DNA of 64,000 nucleotides from Leptodontidium sp. MPI-SDFR-AT-0119 (taxonomy: Eukaryota > Ascomycota > Leotiomycetes > Helotiales > Leptodontidiaceae). Position 1 is the first letter of the stretch. Each line of letters starts with the position of its first letter. The translations under genes and the position numbers were made by a program. The notes under the pieces were generated by a model. The model was not told where the DNA came from. It ran no database searches and saw only the letters and a list, made by a program, of their open reading frames with translations. Positions 9,976 through 19,499 of the stretch are shown one piece after another. The stretch spans positions 1,488,001-1,552,000 of the forward strand of contig JAHLEZ010000008.1 of the NCBI GenBank assembly GCA_020726505.1. The letters are read 5' to 3'.

Positions 9976-11180
9976 ATCTAGATTTTAATGCCGAAGATGA
10001 TGATGCTGTTGGGAAGGGGCGGTTGAGACGGGGGTTGGTGACTTGAGTCCGGGCTCTGATCTTTCTTCTTTTTCGGTTGCGGTGCTGTGCGGATGGTGGT
10101 GCTGCCCTTGATCGATTTATCAGGTCGATGAGGTTGGCATCGCAGGAGGTTGGAGGTGGGGGGTAGAAGGTAGGAGGTTGGAGGTTGAGGCTGGAGATGC
10201 AGGTTCTGCAATGCTGTGTAACTTGGCGTAGCTCCCTCAGATGATCATTGGTACCGCACGGCAGGGGCGACATAAATACAAATAGAAGTGCATGCAACGG
10301 CAAGTACGTAACGTGAGTATTATGCAGTAGGGAGGAAAGACATTGCCTGCTTCTCGGATCTCCCACCGAAGGGGGAGCAAAAACTGCCCGATATAACAAA
10401 CCTCTCTTGACTGGAGATCAGACGTTGATGCAGGTACATTGGCTGTTTTTGCACATATCGAGGGCCAAGTAGACAACCAAAAGACGACGTTTACTTCGTT
10501 ATGAGTCTGCACAGCTAAGGTCTTCGCCTTCTACTCGTCAGATACCTCCACAACATCTATGTCCACTCGATTGCCAACAAACTCGCGCTTTCCAAATCCC
10601 CGAATCCAGATGCTATCTCAGAAATCCATTCCGTGACGGAACCCGTCTTTCATGTCATATTATTGAGGTTTTTTCCCACGGCAACAGTCGATCAAGTGGC
10701 AGAGGTAGGAAGCATCGATCGCCCCTCCACGATGGGATGCTAAGATTGAAACCAGACCTGTAATGGGGTCTGGCTTACCAGCAACACTGCTTGCATCCGC
10801 AGACTGGACAGCCCCTTCTCGTATCTGCTAAATGGGACGTCCGCTGTGGAACTGGAAATCTAGATGTATGTTCCTTGACTGTTTTGGGGCTTTTTCTTTG
10901 TTCGGGCTGGTGAATTATTAGCGTGGCTTCATCCACTGCTTTGTGTTGGAATCTGCGTCGAAGGAGGATCTTTAAGTGTACCTAAGCACGAGAATCATGT
11001 AGGATTTAATGCCATAATAGAGGAGGAGAAGATCCCGAGGGAGGAGATAGTATTGTACTTTCATCGGGTGTAATTTAGTATCGATCAACAGGCGTTGAGA
11101 TAATCCGGACCCCAGGATCAGATCAAAATACATCCCTTGCCTCGTTCATCGATAAATAGGATTGAATTGTTGAACAAATG
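9976..11180. other. Intergenic region
   Basis: No supported gene. It contains a Pro-rich, low-complexity stretch near 10040-10200 but no frame with a recognisable domain. It probably holds the promoter of the minus-strand ABM-fold gene and the decayed 3' side of the SDR relic. Confidence 0.45.
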
Positions 11181-11199
11181 AGCGACGAAGGATCAACTA

Positions 11200-11725
11200 A
11201 GCAGATACATAAGATACGCCTGCAGTTGAACGGACAGGCTCTGTCAACTGTGGAAGGATTACAGGACTGCGTAACGTACATCTCCGTGGCGACAGGACCA
11301 CGATTAACTGAATTCACAATGGCATTCTCGGCCATCTCGCTGCTTCAATTTCTCGTCATGGTGTCAAGGGCTACTTTAGTACCCGCATAGACTGACTGTC
11401 TTACGAATTCAACATAAAAACTGACGCTGCTGATGTTGACGATGCGACCGGAGCGACAGTTGGGAAGGTAGGGCTGGGTCGCTTGAATAAGCAGCAACGG
11501 ACCTTGAACATTAACTGCATATGAGCTTAAGACATCCACGACCTTGATTTAGGGGACAGGAGCCGTGCAGCTAATTCCTGCATTGTTAGCGATGATATCG
11601 ATCTGGAATTTGCAGTTGCAAGGTCAACAAAACGTTACTTTGCATCAGAGATGAGGCTTGCGGGCCTAGTTGCTATGTCAAAGTCCGCCCGAACAGGAAA
11701 AACAACAACGTTACAAGACTGTGAA
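11200..11725 (-). pseudogene. Short-chain dehydrogenase/reductase (SDR) pseudogene
   Basis: Reading the minus strand gives an SDR core in order: VRADFDIATRPASLISDA, then IDIIANNAGIS (NNAG motif), VNVQGPLLLIQATQPYLP, SGRIVNISSVS (catalytic Ser), YAGTK (YxxxK) and AENAIVNSVNRGPVATEMY (after-active-site PG/T region, with the Pro changed). Three in-frame stops (after SDAK, after APVP, and after TMTRN) sit where family members have Gln, Gln/Glu and Trp, and a frameshift is needed between the second and third blocks. The N-terminal Rossmann glycine motif is not recognisable. It is a dead gene copy, resembling ketoreductase-type SDRs. The changes are all compatible with C-to-T/G-to-A mutation. Confidence 0.8.
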
Positions 11726-12395
11726 AACTCCATGACAGTGGTAAGTGGAAGTTGGTATACACTAAGCTGAAAGTACAAATAGAACGAGATCCGTGTTACT
11801 ACAGATGCCATATAGATCGAATCATCCAAATTCCTTCCACGAGTTGATTCGGGTGCCTAAATACAACCCAACTGACCTTGACGTGCAACAACTGCAAAAT
11901 TTCCAACTGCAGGTATGGCTACGTTGCACATTTAAACATCAATGCTGCACGGTAATCTGTCATATGAGACCACATAAAGCATTACACAAGGGTGAAAGTG
12001 ACGACCGATTGCAATAAACGCGGCTTGTTCAGCTCCGCTATATTATTTATGATGCTGTGTGCAGCGAAATGAGAGCCTCATGCCGTATATGAGTGATGTG
12101 TTTCGTCTATTTTAGCAGACATACAAGTAGTTTTCAGGCAGTATCCAAGCCTTTACTTATCACCTCGGCTGTTGTGTTGACATCTCTCTTGGACTCGCCT
12201 GTAGCCCCCTGAATGTATGCCTGGACAGCCAGCCCACAATTGCTCCCTACACACCTACCTAGCCGGGACAGGGATCTGACATCCGTGGACTACTCTCTAC
12301 TGTAGCACTGGACCGTGAGGTCTGCACTGCTGACAAGCTACAAGACGAATAAAAATATCTTCACAGTATCACGACACGTCTCTGAGAAGCACAAC
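11726..12395. other. Intergenic region upstream of the GNAT gene
   Basis: No coding signal supported. The in-frame leader before ATG 12396 is open for 27 codons from 12315 but has no upstream family similarity, so I treat it as untranslated. Confidence 0.5.
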
Positions 12396-13228
12396 ATGTC
12401 GGCTCCGGGAGACAACAACCCATTGGCTCCCTTCGCGCTTGTCATCCGGGCAAGATCACTGATCATGGTTCCTGCCCAGATTGCGAAAACGCTGCCTGCC
12501 TACCGAGCCTTCTTTGCAAGCCTCCATGCCAGCAAAGAATTCTGCGAAATGGGATTCGGACAGGGGTTTCTGGCCAGGTCGTGGAACGATGAAGAAACCC
12601 TAGCAGCGCTCCAGAGGTCTTGGAAGAGAGACACCGAGATGGGCGACTTTGCTGTGGGCCAACTCGGGGGAGATGTCAATCTTTCCGAGCCCGAGAGTCG
12701 TGCAGGACGAGAACTGGGAGGCGCAACTGGGGATATCGTGATCCTCGAGGGACTCGCATTTGACTTAATACAGCTGGATAACGTCGACTGGATAGGCTAT
12801 GCGGGTGTCCGAGACGCAAGCACGACTTCTATGCCACCCCGAGCCTCCGACGACCCTCTCTTGCCGCCTTGGCAGGAAATGGTCGAGCTGAGGTACGGCG
12901 TTGCACAGAAATTCTGGGGGTTGGGAATAGCGAGGATTGCTGCTGAGGCTGTCATGCAGTGGGCTGTGATTGAAAGGGGCGTGAGGCGCTTCATTGCAGA
13001 GACAGAAAGGGACAACAGCAGAAGTGGCAGGGTTCTCGAGAAGCTGGGATTTGTGTTAAGTGGCACAGACTACTGTAAGTATTGTTGGTCCATTGTTTCT
13101 TTTGAGAATTTCGCACTGAGGCAGGCAACTCACGGGGTTGGGAAATTGGAGGCTAATCACAAAAATTCGAAGGGAAGGAGCCTGGTGAGATCGAATGGGA
13201 AAGGATCCCACCTGGAGGCCAACGGTAG
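12396..13228 (+). CDS. GNAT-family N-acetyltransferase (RimJ/RimL-like, Acetyltransf_3)
   Basis: Two exons, 12396-13074 and 13173-13228, join to 244 residues. The intron (98 nt) has a GTAAGT donor and GGCTAAT branch site and must be removed: it restores the typical end DYWKEPGEIEWE. The acetyl-CoA fold is visible in WIGYAGVRD (beta 4), EMVELRYGVAQKFWGLGIAR (beta 4/alpha 3 with the acetyl-CoA-binding turn in a Q/GLG variant), AAEAVMQWA, and FIAETERDNSRSGRVLEKLGF (the ENxxSxxVLEKLGF-like motif of this subfamily). It should transfer acetyl from acetyl-CoA to an amine; fungal paralogues are abundant and mostly unstudied. The start at ATG 12396 (MSAPGDNN) is preferred over an in-frame upstream one. 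A link with the aminotransferase product is speculative. Confidence 0.87.
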
Positions 13229-14273
13229 GCTGGTGCATCGAAAGCAGAGCTGTGTCATGCCATCTCCACCCTTCTGGCCCAATTCTCAGCGAAGTAGGTA
13301 GGTAGTTGTCGAAGAAAGGCATGATTCGGCTAGACGCTGTATTCGGTTTAATCGGACTTAGCTGGGAGACAAGTCACTCTCGGGTTCTGGGTCGCAGAGA
13401 TGCATGCATATGACAATACTCAAAGACTTTGCCACTGCGGGATAGCTGATCGAGTTTCTGCATCAATACATGAGATGTTCTACGACTTCATCTTGCACAT
13501 TAGTAACTGATCTAAGACATCTGGGTATTCCTGGCGGACTTAGCAACCAACGAGACGCGAAGCAGTACGCAGGCAGGCAGGCAGACTTGGTAGCATGAAT
13601 TTATTGTTAATGCGAGATAACCACTAACATCTTTCCACCAGTCTCGCACTTGAACATTAAATCGCTAATATCACAAGGTCCAACCCTCCAAAGAAGGCGG
13701 AGAAGAGAGAAAAACTGTACCATCAACGAACAGAACAGAAAGGCACATCAAGGTCTGCCAAGATCATGTCTCATGGGAAGCCCCGCCAGCTCATGAGGAT
13801 ACTTTGAATCAAGACCAGCTGTTTTATACTTATGATAAGCGGGACATTTCTAGAGAGCTACACTGATATCTTTTGATTCAAGGCTGTTCCATATTCCCAA
13901 AGAAAAGGATGTGAAGGAGGGGGACAGTCACCGCTAAGGTTTGCCTCATGTAGCACTTACTGTATCGAGGTTAGCGGAGAAATGTCAGTCACTAAGCGAG
14001 ATCTAGAGACTTGACCAGCAATGAGCAAACAAAACAACCTGAACCCCCCTTCAATCGTCTTACATACATACCTACATACATACAAGAAAGAAGTATAGAG
14101 GGAAAATGACGGGCCGAACTTCTGCCTTTCGATCTCGATCTTAATCTCTTGTAAGGAAGGAATCACCTTGACGGCCCGGGAACTCCTCAAATCGATCTAG
14201 ATTTGACGTTCTCTTCGACATCAGTTCCTTGGTCTCAATCCAAGCCCGGTCACCCAAACCTCTCTTTTCGAAG
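13229..14273. other. Intergenic region
   Basis: It separates the accessory block from the housekeeping genes. It contains a short CAGG-type repeat near 13572 and CATA-type repeats near 14065-14085, but no supported gene. Confidence 0.5.
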
Positions 14274-14714
14274 ATGACGAGCAACGGAGACACCACAGGG
14301 GCTGCGGACCCCAAGTTGAAGCAGCAGAACCCTCACAGAGGCCATGAAATCACATCCAAAACCATCAAGACGCCCCAATTCTCGTACGCCTGCCTCCAAC
14401 TTATCTCTGACTCGCCAACAGCAACCAGTCCGGAATTGGATTCCCTCACAGTTCGCTCCTATATTGGTTCTGCTCTCAATCAATTTCTCGGACTTACTGG
14501 CTCAGCTATCTCCATCGATGTTTTGAAAGTCGAGGGGGCAGAAAGTTGGATTAGGATTCCTCGCAAAGACCTCAGCCTTGTGCTCGCAGCCGTTGGGGGG
14601 TGGACCGGAGGCTCAGAAGGGAATAGCAGGGTGGGATGGAGAGTGAAAGCATCTGGGAACTGGCTCAGTGTTCTGGTTGCACAAGGAGAAGCGGGTCAAA
14701 TTTGGAATCAATGA
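14274..14714 (+). CDS. POP8: RNase P/MRP subunit Pop8-like protein
   Basis: A single-exon frame of 146 residues (ATG at 14274; an in-frame ATG at 14229 would add 15 residues). After a polar N-terminus it shows an Alba/Rpp14-Pop5-type small domain: FSYACLQLISDSP strand, TVRSYIGSALNQFLGLTG helix, ISIDVLKVEGAESWIRIPR strands, DLSLVLAAVGGW helix and VGWRVKASGNWLSVLVA final strand. This order and length fit the Pop8 subunit of nuclear RNase P and RNase MRP, which mature pre-tRNA 5' ends and pre-rRNA. No catalytic residues are expected; it is a scaffold protein. Its 3' end faces that of the PP5 gene, with about 250 bases between the stops. Confidence 0.75.
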   Translation: MTSNGDTTGAADPKLKQQNPHRGHEITSKTIKTPQFSYACLQLISDSPTATSPELDSLTVRSYIGSALNQFLGLTGSAISIDVLKVEGAESWIRIPRKDLSLVLAAVGGWTGGSEGNSRVGWRVKASGNWLSVLVAQGEAGQIWNQ

Positions 14715-14967
14715 GGGCGTGGGCAAAGAAGTACCGGTGATTCAATTGCCATGATTACGACCTCGATTTCTCTGGGTCAAAATTGTGATGGGTATCTACC
14801 CTATGTATTTTACATCTGTCGCATGGTTTGTTCCTTTTGGGTGTCCGCTACTAGCTTCTGGTATCCCCAACGCCATCTCGCAATGCCCCCAATGCTCAAT
14901 ATGCAACGATTCCATCCAATGAGGCTTTCGCATTCTGTGTTTTTTCTAAGAAATCATGGCGGGTTCG

Positions 14968-16726
14968 TTAGGTCATGGACATGAGACTGTTTTGTGCATA
15001 TGCCTGTAAAATGTTAGTGCAGTTCCGACAGTCATTGCGGGAATGCGAACCATGGGTTTGATATTGGGATGTGGAACGGCGTCGAATTTGTGGAATTCGA
15101 GCTTGTAATCCGGACCGATGTTAATGTAGGCACCTTTATTCTCGGTGCTGTCACAGTATCTTGGCGCAGAAAAGACTTTACGAGAGTTAGCATATTTAAG
15201 ATGGGCAAGTGCCGGGTTAAGATACCTGTAATGCACTTCCCGTCATGCTCCTCCTCGTAGCCTTCCATTCTAACCTCATGGCTGCGAATGATGGCCTCCA
15301 AACCGTTGTTTTCACAGAATCTCTTGGTGACGTCCGGTCCAAATTGCATTCCAACACCTCTCTTGCTGGGCCCACGACCAGGTTCGGTTTGTGGGTCTGT
15401 CCACAGCATTTCCATCATCAGTCCTGCTTGGCCCGGTTGCCGCTGGTTGTGCCTATTGAGCTTTCGAATATCATCCAAGGTGACCTTATCATCAGAGAAC
15501 AAGCCACCGTGCAGTACAAGGTATTTCTTGCCAATGAGAGTCGCTAGTGGTAGTGCTGAGAAACTCTCCGAGAAGAGCTTGAATATGCGCTCTGGATGGT
15601 CAAAATTAGAGCCATCGCAAGGCAAGCTTGAGAGATATGACTGGAGATGGACGTACCATTATACTTCGCCTTACATTCGCCCTCAAAACCGTAGACGCGA
15701 TTCATGTCATCGGTTTCATGGTTGCCACGATTTATGAAGAATGAGGATGGGCGCAACCACTTGTACGCATACAACAGAAGTGCAATCTCCGTCGACCAAG
15801 AGCCTCGGTCAACAAAGTCGCCGTTGAATAGGTAGTAGTGCTTTTCGGTGGGGAATCCGTTCAATCGGAATAGCTCCATGAGGTCGAAGAACTGGCCTAT
15901 ACGTTGAGAGTTTAGCAGGGGGCCTGGAATTGGAGAATTTGCACTGACCGTGTGTATCTCCACAGACGGTAAGGTTTGCATCATCCTCGATCTCCATCTC
16001 TACCATAGTTGCCTCGTCATAGACAATCTTCTTGACTGCCAAGATGATTTGATAGACGTATTTCTTGTGGATCTTCTTTCCATTCTTGAACCGTTCCAAC
16101 ATATCCCTTATGAAGTCAGGAGTCATGTCTTGTTCCAACCGAGCCCCGTCATAGTCGGCTTCAACAACCATCGAGTCCAGGTCCAAACCCTCTGCCGCAG
16201 ATGGCTCATCTCCAGGGTCAATAGCCTGAAGGAAGGCAACTCTCTTGACAATCTTCTCGCACTCTGCCAGCTTGAGCTTAGCATCCTTGTCGTTCGGCGC
16301 TTTCCTGACGACCGTCTTGAAGTCCCGGAGTGCATCTTTAGCTTTCAGAATTGCAGCATAGGCAACTGCCCTGCGGTAGTAGGCCTGCATGGTAGTCAGC
16401 TATTGGAGCACCTCCTATCTTACAAGCGCGAGGCTACATACCTTGACGAAGTTTGGATCGAGCTCAATTGCCTTTGTAGCATCTGCAATCGCATACCCAT
16501 ACGCTTCGGACTTGATGTTTGCCTTTCCATTCCAAATCAGTCACGCGAGCAAGTATTCTGCAGCCCAAGCACCTACCTGCGCCCTGTTGGAATAATATGT
16601 CGGCTTTTGGTCGTCCAGCTCTATGGCCTTGGTGTAGAAATCAATAGCGGTCGGCCAGTCGTGCGCAGCAAAGGCTTTGTTGCCATCGTTCTTGAAGGCG
16701 ACAGCCTGCTCCTCGGAGGAAGTCAT
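14968..16726 (-). CDS. PPT1: Serine/threonine protein phosphatase 5 (PP5/Ppt1) with N-terminal TPR domain
   Basis: About six introns. The first exon starts MTSSEEQAVAFKNDGNKAFA and begins a three-unit TPR domain (AIDFYTKAIELD; YGYAIADATKAIELDPN; ALRDFKTVVRKAPNDKDAK), which in PP5 binds Hsp90. The PPP catalytic core follows with all metal and substrate motifs: GDTHGQ, GDFVDRG, NRGNHE, the HGG histidine (VLHGGLF), RSHE and FSAPRYCD. The C-terminus is ...HPNIKPMAYAQNSLMSMT after removal of a last intron whose donor is the unusual GTTCGC. The order is that of full-length PP5 (about 475-480 residues), not PP1/PP2A. PP5 dephosphorylates Hsp90/Cdc37 clients. The start shares a 650-base divergent region with ESS2. 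Confidence 0.95.
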
Positions 16727-17379
16727 GGATGGATGGTAGCTAGGAGGGGGATGGCGGGTAGGATTGTGCTGGAGCGTGTTCACAAGGAGTACAGAACGAG
16801 GCAGATATCTGTTTGGGCTGTGATCGGCTGGCTGGCTGGCTGGCTGGCTGGCTGTTCGGGTGGGAGTGTACACAGTGGGAGAGTGCCAGTCGCGAGTGAA
16901 GTGAGTGGAAGCAGAGGTTGGCGTCGAAGTTGACGACTGCTGCTGGGTGAGAACGAAGAGGCGAGGCGCGGCGCGCCCGCGATCAGTCAGTCCAAGCTTT
17001 TCCAGCCAGGTTCCTTCCCATGCCATGCTGCATCCCTGTGCACCAAATGGCGGGCAGAATTAAGGTTGGGCGGCGAGATGACTACAGTGTTTTGAGTTAG
17101 AATAGCCGAACTCAAACTAACTACGGTCGGTACCTTAGAGATGGTGGGGTGTTGAGGCTCCAGGTCTCCCTCCCTCCCTCCTTGGCATCTTCAATCTACC
17201 CATCCATCTACCCATCCCATCCATCCATCCACCCCATCTATTCTCCAACTCGACACGACTTCGGCTCCGACTGCAATCTCGACTCCAACAGTTGCGACAG
17301 TTCCCCAGCGGTGCCTCCAGCTTTCCCTCCAGCTTCTTTCTCACCACCTTCGCCTCGACGTCAAGACGCGCTTCGAGAC
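16727..17379. promoter_or_regulatory. Divergent promoter region of PPT1 and ESS2 with GGCT microsatellite
   Basis: The two genes are transcribed outward. The interval contains a (GGCT)n array at about 16826-16854 and a CATC/CATCC-rich pyrimidine stretch at 17160-17240 close to the ESS2 start. The frame upstream of ATG 17380 is open but low-complexity and is taken as leader. Confidence 0.6.
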
Positions 17380-18744
17380 ATGGAGACGTCAAAGTCTTCT
17401 GCTCTTGCCCGCCGGTCGACAGATACCGAGCTGATGCCGCCACCTCCGCCTCCTAAACGAATCAAGCGGCCTAGGAATGTTATCGACGAGGAATCATATA
17501 CAGATGCAATATCAGAAATCATAGCCCGCGATTTCTTCCCTGGCTTGTTGGAGACGGAAACGCAGCAGGAGTATCTGGATGCTCTCGATTCAAAAGACGC
17601 CGCGTGGATTTCAACAGCTGGCCGCAGGCTCACACAAGTTATGACCCCTGGTAGAAGGAGAGGAAGGCGGGGAACGTCGATACAGACCCCGTTACGAGCT
17701 CCGGATACGCCAAGGACCTTTGCGGGTGATACTCCCATGTCGGCCATCTCGGACGTGACGACATCCACACAGGCAGCAGCAATGCCAGAAGTTGATACCA
17801 ACATGAGTCTGGATAAGTTTCAGTCCTTGTATACGAGCGAAGACAACGAGAGTTTCTACAAACTCCTCGACAAACAAAATCAGAAAAGAGCCGAGAAATA
17901 TGCTTGGATGTGGTCAGCCAACAACAAACTGCCCTCAAAAATGATGCTGAAACAAAAGGAAATTGAAACGAAGCTCCTCATGTCGCGCGGCTCTCTGGCG
18001 GATGACGGTGGGAAAAGAGATAGGCTGGCTATCCAGGATGTCAACGAAAAGCCTGCACGGCCCGACTCATGGAAGTCAAAGCCAGATAACAATTTGATGT
18101 TTCGTATCGACAGCGTAGAAGATTCAATCGAGACGATAGCGCAGAGATCACAAAATGAGTCAAGAGCGGCCCCAAAGGGTGTCGTCTACAGCAATACACG
18201 TATGCCTGCGCCAACTTTAACACAGAAAGAACCGGGCGCACCTTCTTCGCCATCCTTGTCCGCTGTCCGAGATGCCATTGCGGGACACAGACGGGCGTCC
18301 GATATGGAGTCTGGATTTGGCGGAAATGAAACACCCCGAGTGAATGGATATGCATTCGTGGACGATGAGCCAGACAGTGAGCCGCAAGCGCCTGCCCCCA
18401 TCATCGACCTTGGGAAGGGTGAGCTTGTAAGGAACCCATTTGTCATCAAGGACCAGAGTAGACGGGAAGATCTTCACCACCGAATGGTTGACAGAAATGC
18501 TCGTACCAAGCGAGCATCGTCAAAAATAGGAATGACGGGCAAGGTAGATGCGACTCCAGTTCCGAAGTTCCCTAGTAGCCCAAGAGTTGGTTCCGGCCAA
18601 TTGACCCCTGCTGCACAGCGGTTGTGGAGCAAAGTTGGAAGTGGCAGCTCCCGGGAATCATCATCCACTTTTGGGGTACAGACACCTCATACTGTGCGGA
18701 CAAAGTCGGGTTTGCGAGCTCGATGGACGCCGTCAAGCAAGTAA
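17380..18744 (+). CDS. ESS2/DGCR14-like nuclear splicing factor
   Basis: Single exon of 454 residues from ATG 17380. It carries the ES2 (DGCR14) pattern: a Pro-rich start, KRIKRPRNVIDEESYTDAIS followed by EIIARDFFPGLLETETQQEY (the conserved Y-T-x-A-I...RDFFP block), MSLDKFQSLYTSEDNESFYK followed by LLDKQNQKRAEKYAWM, a PDSWKSKPDNNLMF block with the following SVED, and the NTRMP motif in which Thr and Arg are conserved. The C-terminus contains the YAFVDDEPD...PF block and ends in Ser-rich TPAAQRLWSKVG...GLRARWTP. The family associates with the catalytic spliceosome. I used ATG 17380 because residues upstream are a repetitive Pro/Ser/Ile run with no similarity. Confidence 0.9.
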   Translation: METSKSSALARRSTDTELMPPPPPPKRIKRPRNVIDEESYTDAISEIIARDFFPGLLETETQQEYLDALDSKDAAWISTAGRRLTQVMTPGRRRGRRGTSIQTPLRAPDTPRTFAGDTPMSAISDVTTSTQAAAMPEVDTNMSLDKFQSLYTSEDNESFYKLLDKQNQKRAEKYAWMWSANNKLPSKMMLKQKEIETKLLMSRGSLADDGGKRDRLAIQDVNEKPARPDSWKSKPDNNLMFRIDSVEDSIETIAQRSQNESRAAPKGVVYSNTRMPAPTLTQKEPGAPSSPSLSAVRDAIAGHRRASDMESGFGGNETPRVNGYAFVDDEPDSEPQAPAPIIDLGKGELVRNPFVIKDQSRREDLHHRMVDRNARTKRASSKIGMTGKVDATPVPKFPSSPRVGSGQLTPAAQRLWSKVGSGSSRESSSTFGVQTPHTVRTKSGLRARWTPSSK

Positions 18745-19499
18745 CTGGGAGCCCGACTGGGCTCGGGCTCGAAGCTCAATGTGAGTTTCAGAAGGACCGA
18801 TCACATTTATTGAAAATCTGGTCCAAGGAGTGATGAGAAATTGACCACCAGAAGGCTTCAATGGATGAGAACCCGAACCGATAAAGCAGTTCGTGCTCTT
18901 CGGGTTGGTGAAGAAGCTTTTGAGGCGGTTCTTGATGGTACATGTTGGTACAGGTCAGCTAGATGTAACAACAAGCAGAGATTTGATACCCCAAACTAGC
19001 CTTCAGCTATGAAACTCCAGAATTATCCAGGATTACTTATCCCTTGCAATGATTGTCCCTATTTCACTTTGCGATAGGATAGAAACAAAACAAGAGAGAG
19101 GATCTTAGCCGTGGCCTCTAACCAGCCGCCCAGCCTGAAAACTTCCTTGATACAAGCTTTATTTGAGCTGCTTCAAATACACCTCAGAGTAAATTTTTTC
19201 TTTTTTTTTGAAAAATACAAGTTAGAAATACTCTTCATGGCATTTATTAATTCATCAACCGTAAATCTAGTCTGAGCCAAGCCAAGCAAGTTTGAGAGCT
19301 TGAGCTTTGACCACTGGTGACCAGACGTGCACTTCATCTGCGTCATTATTTTCATGAGAGCCTTCACGGAGTCCACCACGATTCAACGACAACCCTCAAG
19401 TGCCCTCCCCGTCCGATTTCTCTCTAAATTGCTATCTGCTGTCTGCACGATGACTAGATAGATAGCCAGTTGCGGCAGCGCCCCGCCTCATTTGCGCTC
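18745..19499. other. Intergenic region between ESS2 and COQ8 (same strand)
   Basis: No supported gene. A poly-T/A patch near 19195-19215 and short frames only. Confidence 0.55.

Noticed and set aside
15950..16933. Long open frame (327 codons) on the plus strand across the PP5 gene
   Set aside because: It is antisense to conserved PP5 exons and spans its introns; the sequence has no domain and is a shadow of the codon pattern of the real gene.
19470..19499. TTG as COQ8 start
   Set aside because: ATG at 19500 is available just downstream in the same frame and gives a plausible basic N-terminus.
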